Below are positions 55,358 through 64,000 of a DNA stretch of 64,000 bases, piece by piece (positions within the stretch are counted from its first letter, which is position 1; each line of letters begins with the position of its first letter). The DNA is from Cladosporium sp. IMV 00045 (taxonomy: Eukaryota > Ascomycota > Dothideomycetes > Cladosporiales > Cladosporiaceae). Under the pieces are notes generated by a model that was not told where the DNA came from, ran no database searches, and worked only from the letters and a program-made list of their open reading frames with translations. The stretch is taken from the NCBI GenBank assembly GCA_001931905.2, contig MSJI02000867.1:124001-188000 (forward strand), read 5' to 3'. The position numbers and the translations under genes were made by a program.

Positions 55358-55395
55358 ATGGAAAGCGCCCAGAGGTGTTTCAAGGCAATGGAGTC
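55358..55395 (+). repeat. Direct repeat unit 2, copy 2
   Basis: ATGGAAAGCGCCCAGAGG onward, 170 bases after copy 1. A further block, ACCCGCCGACTC, occurs at 54691 and 54923. Confidence 0.55.
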
Positions 55396-58300
55396 TCGGT
55401 CAGGCCAATCGATCAAAGCAATGTAAGTACAGGCATATAATCCAGCTGGATGGGCCCATGCCACAGTCGCGGAATTGGTGATACAAGCAGATAACCTGAC
55501 ATGGACCTCGCTCAGAGCCCGCAGTGAAGTGGGGTGATCGACGTCCAGCCAAACCAGCGACCAGAGCTCCGCAGCGCAGCAATGAGAGCACGGCACTCCA
55601 GCGAAACGTGCACGATGCCGCCCAGAATCAACTTCGGTGCAAGTAAGCTTTCGTGGTAGTCCGGCAATGAGAGCTTTGCTGAAGTCAGAGGTGATCTGGG
55701 GTGTGGCCTCAGTCAGGCGCTTGACAGGAACAATTTAATGAGACCGCCAGTGTCCGGCCGTTCGGTGTGTTGTCGGCCCAGGCAGGCATCCACACCGGCA
55801 GACCATTCACGAAAAACGGAATGAGTGCTCGCCATCCTTAGCGCCGACGACCTTCCTCGGCCCACTAGTATTAGAAAAAGCAAAAACAAGCAAGCCGGAT
55901 GGGTGTCGAGACCCTTGCCTCAACGAGCCGTAGCTGCGATGGAGTCTGGACTTACCGAGGGGATAACCCACTCGTGCCAGAGAGAGAAAGAGACGAAAGA
56001 AAGAAAAGGATGAATTGTTGTGAAGTTGTGTTTGTTCTGGTGTTATCCTGGTACTTTGCTCTTGCTGACTCGAGGTCTTTTTGCAGCAGGGTGGCAAATT
56101 CCGGCTCACGGAAAGCGAAAGCCACTGCTCATGCGCACAGGCTCTTGTCTTTGTCCTTTTTTCTTGCTGCTGTTATAGTCGCGATTGCTGATGCTGGTGC
56201 TTGTTGTTGTTTGACAGAGGGCGGAGATCTTCTCCGGCTTTGGGTGGGAAAGTGGGGCAGGTGGCCAGTTGGAGGGAAGCGGCGTGAAGGCAAACTGGAC
56301 TTCACGTCTGTCAGCGTCACCATTCCTCAGGACTTATCCCAGACCTTGACACGGTAAGTGAAAATATTCACCTTGGCAGCGGAGCCCTTTTGCATTGCGG
56401 TGCGCGGTGGCTGCGCTGGCGCCGAGCAGATGCGCCAAGCCGCGCACTTTGCGGGAGCTCGAGTCTGGTGTCTACGGCTTGCTGATAAGCAGATCTTGCG
56501 CCGCAGAGAGATCTAGCGACCCTGGGAAGGGACTGTGATCTATTAGCAGGCTTGAGTGCGGTGCTCGAGTGGTTGTTGTTAGTGCGCGGCGGGCTGGTTG
56601 CGCTTTGCGCATGCGTGCAGACGCCACCAAAGCCAGCTCTTGGTGGGTGTCGCGCGCGAAAGTTTACCTCTGAGCTGCTGCTGGCATGCAGAGTATGACA
56701 CTCGTGGCATCGCGGTGCTTGGCGGGTGACGTTGTGGTAAGATGGAAGAGGTGTTGATGTTGCGATGTGGCGAACGGAGCGGAGGCGAAAGACTGTCAAG
56801 CCAGAAGCTGACGGCGGAACAGGAAAGTAAATTACAACAAACGCTCGAAGCGCATGCCAAGCCGCGTCGGACGCTCCCAAGCCTTATCGGAAGGGGTGGA
56901 GCGGAGGTGGCGACGGCAAGCTGAGCATTCACTTCTCTCGGAGCTCTGTTGGAGTAACTCTGGCATTGGCCTCGCCCTCTTCGACAGAGCCCATTAATCG
57001 CCTCACCAACACGACGACTCATTTACAAATGTGCCTGGCCCTTGCAGAACTCCAGAGACTCTTTTGCCTTGCGACCGGCGCCAGCAGCGAGCTAAGAGTT
57101 GCTCTCTGGGAGACTCAACGCGGCAAGGTCGACCAGGCGCTGAAACATATCGCTTGCGCTTTCTCTTCGTATTGCTGCGGATGTCACACTCTCCAAGCAT
57201 GGCTTTTAGCGACATCTGAAGACCAAGAGGGTAAGCCAGCAAACCAGTCCGATAACAAAACGCGAGCGCAGGCTTCCAGACACAGGATTGCTCATGGCAA
57301 GCATCTTTCGAAGGGCTCTTTCACCACACGAGTCGAATTAAAGCAAAAGTCAGCGAAGTCGAACGCTACATATACTCCTCAGCCCTTGAGACAAAGGCTG
57401 GCATCCGCTGACGCTTTCACATCTCAACAACCTTTCTGAGACAAGCCACAGCGACCAGCAAGCAAGCAAGCCCGAACTTCCAAGCGCCACAATATTAAAC
57501 CATGAGACATTGCTTGTTCGCAGAGAGTATGAATGAAAGTCTGAGACCAACGGAATCTTGTTTCGACACTCTGAGCCACCGTTCATCCGCTCGCCATTTC
57601 ACCTCCCACCCCAATTGCCGCAAGCAAAGAACCAGCACCATCTGTCTAATGCGAATGGCAAATTCAAGAGCACACAGCAGGGCCTCAAGAGACATCCGCA
57701 TTGTTGGTACCCGCGCCCGGGCCTCGACTTCTGCTCGAGCTGCGCAAGACAGCATCGCATCCTTTTCCTGCCGGTTGGCGGAACGAAAGACAAGGGTACA
57801 TCATCCAGAAAAGCAAGACATGATGGAATGAGAGCAAGCAGAGGAGCCGCACACGCAAGCATTGGTTCCCTGGAGAAGCTTTGGCGGAACAAGGACCGCA
57901 AGAGGGGAAGGCCAGGGAGACCAGGCATTCCTTCTCGGCCGCCCAGGTGCAGATCTCTTAGAAATAGATAAGAGCTGAACAGCTATTACTCGTGCCAACA
58001 TCCCGAGACTTCAATACGGTTCGCTTTCCTTTAAAAGCTCCCTGTGAACTCATGAATGCTGCTTCTCTTCTCACCCCCTGTCCAGGCGTTCGAGCACGGT
58101 ATAAGTCGGTCTGGCACTGAGGGAGTCGAAGTCGTACAAGGGCGATTGCTCGCCTGTGATCAAAATGAAGGCGACGCAAACACTGAACATGTAATCATTC
58201 TGGGCTATCACGCATATCGAAAAAAAGCGTCATCGTTCTTCCATACCTGTGCACACATTCTAAGAACAAGCAGTCACATAGCCAATCTCAGTGGTGGTGC

Positions 58301-59014
58301 CTTTCCAGTCTTCCTCTTGAATCGGCAATAAGTATGCGCATGATGATGTTCAGTTGTGGATCTTGAAGAGGGATCAGGAAAGGCAAGCCCGATCTGTAAA
58401 CCATGATCAGACGACTTGGTCCTACTGTAACAAACGCATCGCAGCCCAGATCCAAGCAATAACTAACCAGCGCTGCGGCTTGTCGAAAGGGTTAATCTCA
58501 CAGAGTCTTGATAGACACCAGACTCGAAGTTGTACAATTGGTTGACAATTCACCTTCAAGATCAGCCCTTCAACTTCCACGTCCGAAGTCCAAAGTCGAA
58601 AAATTTAGCCTACAATATCAGGTCTCTCCTACATTCACTAACGACGGCTCCCGCAGTCGCATGGCAAAGCTCTCAAACCAGTCCGGCTTGATGCGGCACT
58701 GAATCTTCGAAAGGTTTTTCCGGAGCTATTGCCAGTTTTAATTTCTGTACTTTCACATGATGAGCTCGTGAGTCTCAAAGCTATGCCTGAGTCATCATAC
58801 GGAGGTGCCTTCCATGGCAGACAAACAGAGCCCACCTCCTGCCCGAAACATATTAGTGCCGGGAAGCGCCGAACGTGCATTCACTTACATCTGCCGCTGT
58901 TATGTAAGATGGAGAAACACAAACGAAATCAGTCCTCGGGGTGAGCCCTGAGAACCAGACAAAACATCACTGCTCGACTTCGAAACTGCTCTCACAACCA
59001 ACAAACAAACAACC

Positions 59015-59269
59015 ATGCAAGTACTCTCAACCCTCGCACACCCCGATCCATCGGAGGCCAACGAAACAACATTCGCGAACGTCGCTCAACGAATGACGAC
59101 TACACTACACGACATGGCCGATACGGCGGAGAAAGTGGGCGACCTCTTGGGGGAGATTGGGAAGATGATGGCCGAAATGGCTGCTGCTCTGCAGAAGGTG
59201 GAAGGCGTCAAGGAGACGGAGAGTGTGAATGATCAGGCGAAGAAGGCGAAGAAAGGCGGAAGGAAGTGA
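59015..59269 (+). CDS. Small helical protein
   Basis: One exon of 84 codons from ATG 59015, directly after a CAAACAAACAACC leader typical of fungal start sites. MQVLSTLAHPDPSEANETTF leads into a long helix (MADTAEKVGDLLGEIGKMMA, EMAAALQKVEGVKE) with heptad-spaced hydrophobics. A Lys-rich end (AKKAKKGGRK) follows. There is no signal peptide or membrane segment. It may dimerise through the helix and bind acidic partners through its tail; both are inference. Confidence 0.6.
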   Translation: MQVLSTLAHPDPSEANETTFANVAQRMTTTLHDMADTAEKVGDLLGEIGKMMAEMAAALQKVEGVKETESVNDQAKKAKKGGRK

Positions 59270-59882
59270 AAGGTTCCGATCGAGGGACTTTGGTCTCGCG
59301 ATGGCGTTTTGGTTCTCTGGCATTGATGATACACGAAATGCATCTACCTGTCAGCTCCGCGGTCTCTGTGTATACTGTGGCCTCTGAAATGCTCGTGCCT
59401 TCTTTCAACTCTCTCGCTGGTCATGCTACGCAACGATAGTCTCCTTTGAACAAGTCACGATTCCTCTTCTCAGAGAGATCGTCGATACAGCGTTCAGCCG
59501 CGTGAAGATCACCTCAGCACTGTTGCTTGCGCAGAATGATATGGCTGCCCAGTGTCCTAATACCCAGATACACCCTTGGTCGATGAGAACAGTAAGGTTC
59601 GGGAAGGCAATTACCTGAGGAAGCGGGAAATTGGATCAAGACGTGACAACGCTCTCAATGGTAGTGTCATTGGATCCGTGATCTCATGCGAAAAGTAATA
59701 GTTGAAAAGGTCATTATTCTACCTAGAGCGCAATATAGCTATCACCCAATACCCTTTCGAAGAGGAGGAATTTTCCAGTACAAGAACCCCCGCTCGCAGG
59801 CATTGGAAGCAGCGCCTGACTTGTCAGATATCGTGGAGACATTAATCTGTACCACCATCTGCATTGTAACCAGTGGTAACAA
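59270..59882. other. Spacer between convergent genes
   Basis: 3' flanks of the small helical gene and of the F-box-like gene; nothing else supported. Confidence 0.35.
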
Positions 59883-61155
59883 TTAAGCACCGTTGAACAG
59901 CAGTGCCAGTCCAGCGTACTCGTCGGTAGTCTCCCCATCTTCCGTCCAGCTACCCTCGCCTTGGTCTTGGTCTGCCGACCCAGAACTGTTCGCACAGCCT
60001 AAGAGCCGACGCTGCTTCCACAACGGGTAAAACTGGAGCGCGGTTTCACCATCATGCCATATGTTGTGATCCAAAATTTCGTCTTTCTCGAAGTACCCAG
60101 GGCCCATGACGCGACGAAATGGAATGTTGTCAGGACCAAAGATGTCGGGACGATAGAGAATCGACTTTTGGGCGATCGGAAGCCGGGACGCTGCGTGTAA
60201 AAGGTCAAAGTATGCCATTGTGTGGGCTTCACCATTCAGATCGTCGTCAAGCAGCCACCTGGTTTGCTCCATCGGGTCCCCGTGTACCCAGTGTTCGAAG
60301 CAGAAATCAACAACACCGGGGAACATCAGACGGAGCTTCGAGAATATGCGAAGGAAGTACTTGAGACTTTCAACGTAATTGCGTACTCCGCTTGAATGGT
60401 GGAAACGGATGCGCACAAGTAGTCTGCGCACTTGCCCGCGAGCGATTGTAATCTTGCTCCGTCCCTCCTGACCGAGTGTGACCTTTCCGTCTGGGTGGTA
60501 GACAGGGTTGACGAGCTGCTCGGAGCTAATTCCAACCCGGTGGAGTGAGAGGAACTGAGTAAATGCAGCGCGCGCCATAACTGCGGAAAAGCAGAATGCC
60601 TCGAGCACAACGAATCCAACAGATTTGAGGGTTAATCTGTTGAGGAAGAAGACAGTTTCAAGCGGCAGGGATTCGTCCTCGCCGGGTTTTGTATGCGGCA
60701 GTGGCGGGAGGATGAAGAACAACCTCGAATGGATAGAGGGGAGTAATTGACCATATTCGATCGCGTACAGGAGGTAAGCCGCAATTCGCTGAAGGATCTC
60801 CGATGGCAGGTCTTCGAGGAGGAGGCGCGGCTCTGAACCAATTAGCTGTGTACCCCATCTTTGGGATAGAAATTGCGTACTTGTAGTGAGGAGGCTTTCA
60901 GGAAGCTGGATGCCTTCGTCTTTGAAACACTTGAGGAGAATGTTGACTTCAGGAACCTTTGCGAACAGTCGTGAGCCTGAAAGAATCAGTTTTCTCCGTT
61001 CTTGATTGACTGATTTGACTAAGATACATACTTGGACTGAGCAGGTCAGGCGACAGTTCGATTTCGTTGATTCTGCAGTATTGTAGGATTTTGTTGACCT
61101 GCTCAGCTTTTGCGAGCGGGCGCCGCTCGTCAAATTGCCCTGTTGGCCAACCCAT
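59883..61155 (-). CDS. F-box-like protein (first of a tandem pair)
   Basis: Exon 1 is 61155-61032 and exon 2 is 60976-59883, joined across a 55-nt intron (GTATGT..TTTCAG), giving 405 residues. Start MGWPTGQFDERRPLAKAEQV. Residues about 91-130 read PRLLLEDLPSEILQRIAAYL, the LP-x-E-[IL]-x-x-x-[IV] pattern of an F-box, which would recruit Skp1 of an SCF ubiquitin ligase. The remainder is a long helical domain (VGFVVLEAFCFSAVMARAAF, RRLLVRIRFHHSSGVRNYVE) without WD40 or clear leucine-rich repeats. The C terminus is acidic. A paralogue lies just upstream at 61545-62438 on the same strand. The F-box call rests on the motif only. Confidence 0.75.
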
Positions 61156-61544
61156 CGCGTACTAGTTGATCGACCCTTGGATGCGCCGACGCTTGTTGCT
61201 TCAGGCAGTGATGTTGCACTGAGATAGAAGCTTTTTTGTGTGTGGCAGAAGGTTGGTTGAGGAGTAAGAACTTCGCGCAGGCAGCCATTTGGCCTCAAAG
61301 ATTAGAGCTTTGGGCTCATGACGTGGGGTTAGCTCAAATAATACGCAGTGAATGATAATTTGCAGAGTTCTGAGGGTTTCTCGAGAAATGATATGACTTC
61401 ATTTCAACTGGATCGATGTGACAAAGAGAAAACGGCGGTCTCTTGCTCTGCTGATCGATCTTCGGCTTGCTTCATTATCTACTGCGCTGTCTTGGGTATC
61501 GTTCAACCTTCCTGCATGCAACACCAACGTCATGTCCTGTCCAA
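61156..61544. other. Spacer in the F-box-like pair
   Basis: Promoter of the 59883 gene and 3' flank of the 61545 gene; nothing further seen. Confidence 0.35.
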
Positions 61545-62438
61545 TCAAGAAAAGTCTTCCGAAAAGCCGCGAGGGAACCGATCGGCCTTCCACTGAGGGT
61601 AAAATGCCTCCAACTTGGTCTCCTGGCGCTCGTCGGGCAACTCCGTGAGCCAATCGATTGGCTGGTCAATGTGCTGGAAAGCAACAGGCGGCTCGAGAGG
61701 CAGAAGAGCTTCCTCGAACTCAAGACGCGCGAAGTTGCGATCGAGCCTGCCACTGGTGAGGGTCTTCTTGCCGATCGTCAGGCGGAAGAACGCGTAGAGA
61801 AGGTCGAGGTAGAGTCTCATGAAGTTCTCCTTCCCATCCCTCCCGCATGGCTCGTTGTAGTGCCTTGCCATGTTCTCCACAGTTGGAATTGATACTTCTA
61901 GTATCACGTCGTCCAGCCAGTCGAAGACTGATGGGAGTCTTTTGATGCAGCGGCATAGTTCTTCGAACCAGCCGACGTTGCAACGAGAACCATCCTCGAA
62001 GATGACTTCAACGTCAATCTTCAGCTTGCGCAGTCTCTGGTCGTTGAACCGTATCTCCTGGTACCTCCCGAGCGTCACAATGTGTTTGCGGAGGAGCCTC
62101 ATCCTCATGACCTCGGAGCTCGTCAGGTCGAGGCGGTAGTGATTGAAGAGCTGTTTGAATACAGCTCTTGTGAGGACGGCCGAGTAGCGGAACCGTTCGA
62201 TGATGGAGTCTCCCACATAGGGGAGATCGTAAGTGGTGAGTCCCTCCGCGCCCTCTTCGACGCTTGGCACCAGCAGGATCGCGATCTTTCTCACGATCCT
62301 CTTCTCTTGCATTAGGCGCTCGAATGATGAGCGAGGAGCTATCTTTGGTGTTAGCAATATACTTCTTCAGCTAGCTTTCGGAAACGTACGGAGAGCAGCG
62401 ATATCGGTCGCGAGTTGGTCGATGGCTGTGCTTTGCAT
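61545..62438 (-). CDS. Paralogue of the F-box-like gene, F-box not evident
   Basis: Exon 1 (62438-62390, ATG, MQSTAIDQLATDIAAL) and exon 2 (62338-61545) are joined over a 51-nt intron (GTACGT..GCTAAC..GATAG), giving 280 residues. The body aligns with the neighbour: VGDSIIERFRYSAVLTRAVF with VGFVVLEAFCFSAVMARAAF, and later KLKIDVEVIFEDGSRCNVGW with VRRLLVRIRFHHSSGVRNYV. The N-terminal F-box found in the neighbour is missing or too diverged, and the protein is about 125 residues shorter. It may be a substrate-domain-only product or a truncated duplicate. The tail is EAFYPQWKADRFP, matching LQFYPLWKQRR in the neighbour. Confidence 0.75.
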
Positions 62439-63900
62439 CGTAAAACCTTTCTTGGGCGATATCAGGTTGTGGAAAGATGTCGTACGGCTGCTGCTCAGGT
62501 AAAGTGTTTGTGCAAGCGAAGAATGAGAACTTAAACAATTGTCGATTGCGCTTTGACCACTTCATAGGGTATTGGCTTGGCATATGACAGTAGAAACGGG
62601 GTCAGCAAGCGCATTGCTGGAAAGGAAACGATGGAACTACATGTGATCATGGTGGCAAGTCGATCCGTTTGTTTCTGGAGATGTATATTGTGACGATCAT
62701 GGAGTGGAAAACAGCTCGATTTCCCTGCCTGAACGGTCCATCCCTTTCCGAGGAGACTCAAGAGATTGCTCAACCTTATGTGTTCTCTTGGATCAATCGC
62801 AGCCTCAGAGTATTTCTTGCTACTGTTCTTCTCAAAGTAGATACGTTACATAAGCTAACTCATGCGATCGAAGCATGCTGCACGCATCTCCGTCCAGTGA
62901 TTGAACCTGAGCATGCGCAGGCGCATCTCACGCTCCCATTGATCATTGTGAAGCGAATCGCATTTGATACCGCAAAACTGTTCTTTGTTTCTGTGTGTGC
63001 CTTTCTTTGAGCGACCAAGCGAGTGGCTCGTTGACCTTTAATGCTTCTCATGAAGTAGTTGTTGTATTACCTCCTCTTTATTCTATTGCAGACGCTCAAA
63101 AAGCATCTCTCGCTGTTCGAAGACGTGAGCCCTGCATTGAAGACCATCTCACGCAATCTACAGTCCTCGACACCATGGCAGCTAGGCAGGCCACTCGGAG
63201 ATAGGTCTTATGCTGGTATTGTTCAGTTGCCCGCATGGGTTGATCTGTTGTTTCACCAAACGCGCCCCATGCAGGATACCAGCGGTCGCTTGAAGACGAC
63301 TGAAACAGAGTGGAAGTTGAGGCGCGCGTAATCTTTGAAGTCATAGTTTTGAGGCTGGATTTCCTATCCTTAGCAGATCTTGTGTTAGGTTGTGGTAATG
63401 TTGATTGGATTGCTTCGCTCTCTGGCCAAATGGAGCAAAGCACTGTGCCTTCCGTCAGTGAAGTCCAGCGTAGATCTGACAGAGCCGCCTCCTTTTCCCC
63501 TCCTCGTTTGGATGACACGCTTGGAGAATACTGTTGATTATATGCTGGTCTGAACAAAGAAGAAGAGTCACAGTATCACTTCATCACGTGTATGTACAGT
63601 AAAGCGTCCTTGTCGTGACGTTGCCACAAAGACGCGGTATCACGACAAGTCACCGGAAACCGTCGAGCAAGCCGTGCTACAGGGATAATGGAGCCATGTT
63701 GGAATGGTGAGCATGCGTAATAGACTCAGATCTTCCAGGAGCTTCAACAAGCATGCCCGTTCGTTGATGCACGTGTAGATGCAGCTGGTGGTTGTCTTGT
63801 TGGTGTATCTCACACAAGAGCGTGGCTGAATCACACTAAGTCCACGCTGTCACCAAGAAGCGAGTTCACGTATATAATAAATTAAAACAGTGCACCTCTC
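62439..63900. other. Right-side spacer
   Basis: A plus frame ending at 63010 (from ATG 62681, about 109 codons, with hydrophobic stretches) has no further support, and other frames are antiphase shadows. The last 50 bases before 63901 are AT-rich. Confidence 0.3.
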
Positions 63901-64000
63901 GGGGTGTGGGTTACGACCCACGCCCCGCCCGGAAGGTGAGTCTCGCTAGCTTGGTCTAGTGGCAGCGGCAACTGCACAATTACAAATTAACCCGCAAGGG
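63901..64000 (+). ncRNA. tRNA-like element with 5' UNCG hairpin, cut by the right edge
   Basis: An 11-bp stem (arms GGGGTGTGGGT and ACCCACGCCCC, one G-U pair) closed by TACG, a UNCG-type tetraloop, spans 63901-63926. After GGAAGGTGAGT comes an A-box match TGGTCTAGTGG (63952-63962) followed by CAGCGG. The same order (hairpin, 25-29 nt, A box, AGTGGCAGCG) occurs at 24788-24722 on the minus strand. The B box and terminator would lie past the window end, so tRNA gene, SINE or new small RNA remain open. The start of the window does not continue it. Confidence 0.35.

Larger units (their letters stand above)
53801..59014. other. Long gene-poor, repeat-bearing stretch
   Basis: It contains the diverged direct repeats at 54691-55395, listed separately, and many overlapping frames up to 170 codons (56368-56880 minus) without ATG context, introns or motifs. 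The 60 bases before 59015 are a CAAACAAAC-type leader. I see no intact gene, transposase or RNA gene. Confidence 0.3.

Noticed and set aside
56368..56880. 170-codon minus-strand frame
   Set aside because: Ala/Arg/Ser-rich, antiphase partners of similar length, no start context.
1..64000. CRISPR array, rRNA, telomere repeats, transposase or viral genes
   Set aside because: No spaced identical repeats, no rRNA or TTAGGG arrays, and no transposase, reverse transcriptase or viral motif in any frame I read.

Overview
The window is nuclear DNA of a filamentous ascomycete (Pezizomycotina). A Dothideomycete is my best guess, from the style of the lineage-restricted genes; no marker gene proves it. 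The supporting signs are very short spliceosomal introns (49-60 nt, GT..CTRAC..YAG), small non-operonic genes on both strands, long gene-poor spacers with C/T-rich leaders, F-box-like and GPI-anchored proteins, and pseudogenes with transition-type damage. I see no bacterial operons, rRNA, CRISPR, intact transposase or viral gene.

Layout. 0-3.5 kb: a large Ser/Arg-rich ORF leaving the left edge (minus) and a four-exon zinc alcohol dehydrogenase, the only gene with a clear biochemical role. 4.2-7.4 kb: a tandem pair of paralogues sharing a phase-0 intron; the second carries an in-frame TAA. 7.7-8.9 kb: a basic-acidic nuclear-type gene broken by TAG plus a 1-nt shift. 11.3-12.7 kb: a secreted, GPI-anchored Gly/Trp-rich wall protein. 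16-20 kb: two coiled-coil proteins around a dead mitochondrial carrier. 20.9-23.1 kb: a tandem pair with a shared C-terminal motif, the first interrupted by TAG. 23.4-24 kb: part of an unknown gene. 25.8-46.2 kb: three dispersed members of one unnamed family (N-terminal WT..ER domain, C-terminal three-cysteine motifs) at 25808-26747, 31985-34330 and 44472-46178. 46-59 kb: mostly decayed coding sequence and diverged direct repeats. 59-62.4 kb: a small coiled-coil gene and a tandem pair of F-box-like genes.

Most notable signals. (1) The WT..ER / three-cysteine family. (2) tRNA-like, probably Pol III-type elements with a perfect 11-12 bp hairpin about 25-29 nt before an A box (24.6-24.8 kb minus, and at the right edge), with a looser relative at 28.0 kb. 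(3) Reading frames otherwise intact but cut by single stops in 6278-7393, 7701-8945, 18108-18590 and 20901-21827. In two cases a paralogue shows conservation beyond the stop, so readthrough, pseudogenization or repeat-induced point mutation (RIP) should be told apart.

The genes do not form an obvious pathway. The window reads as an accessory, gene-poor region where small families duplicated locally and decayed. Introns and starts were inferred by eye from splice signals and frame continuity.
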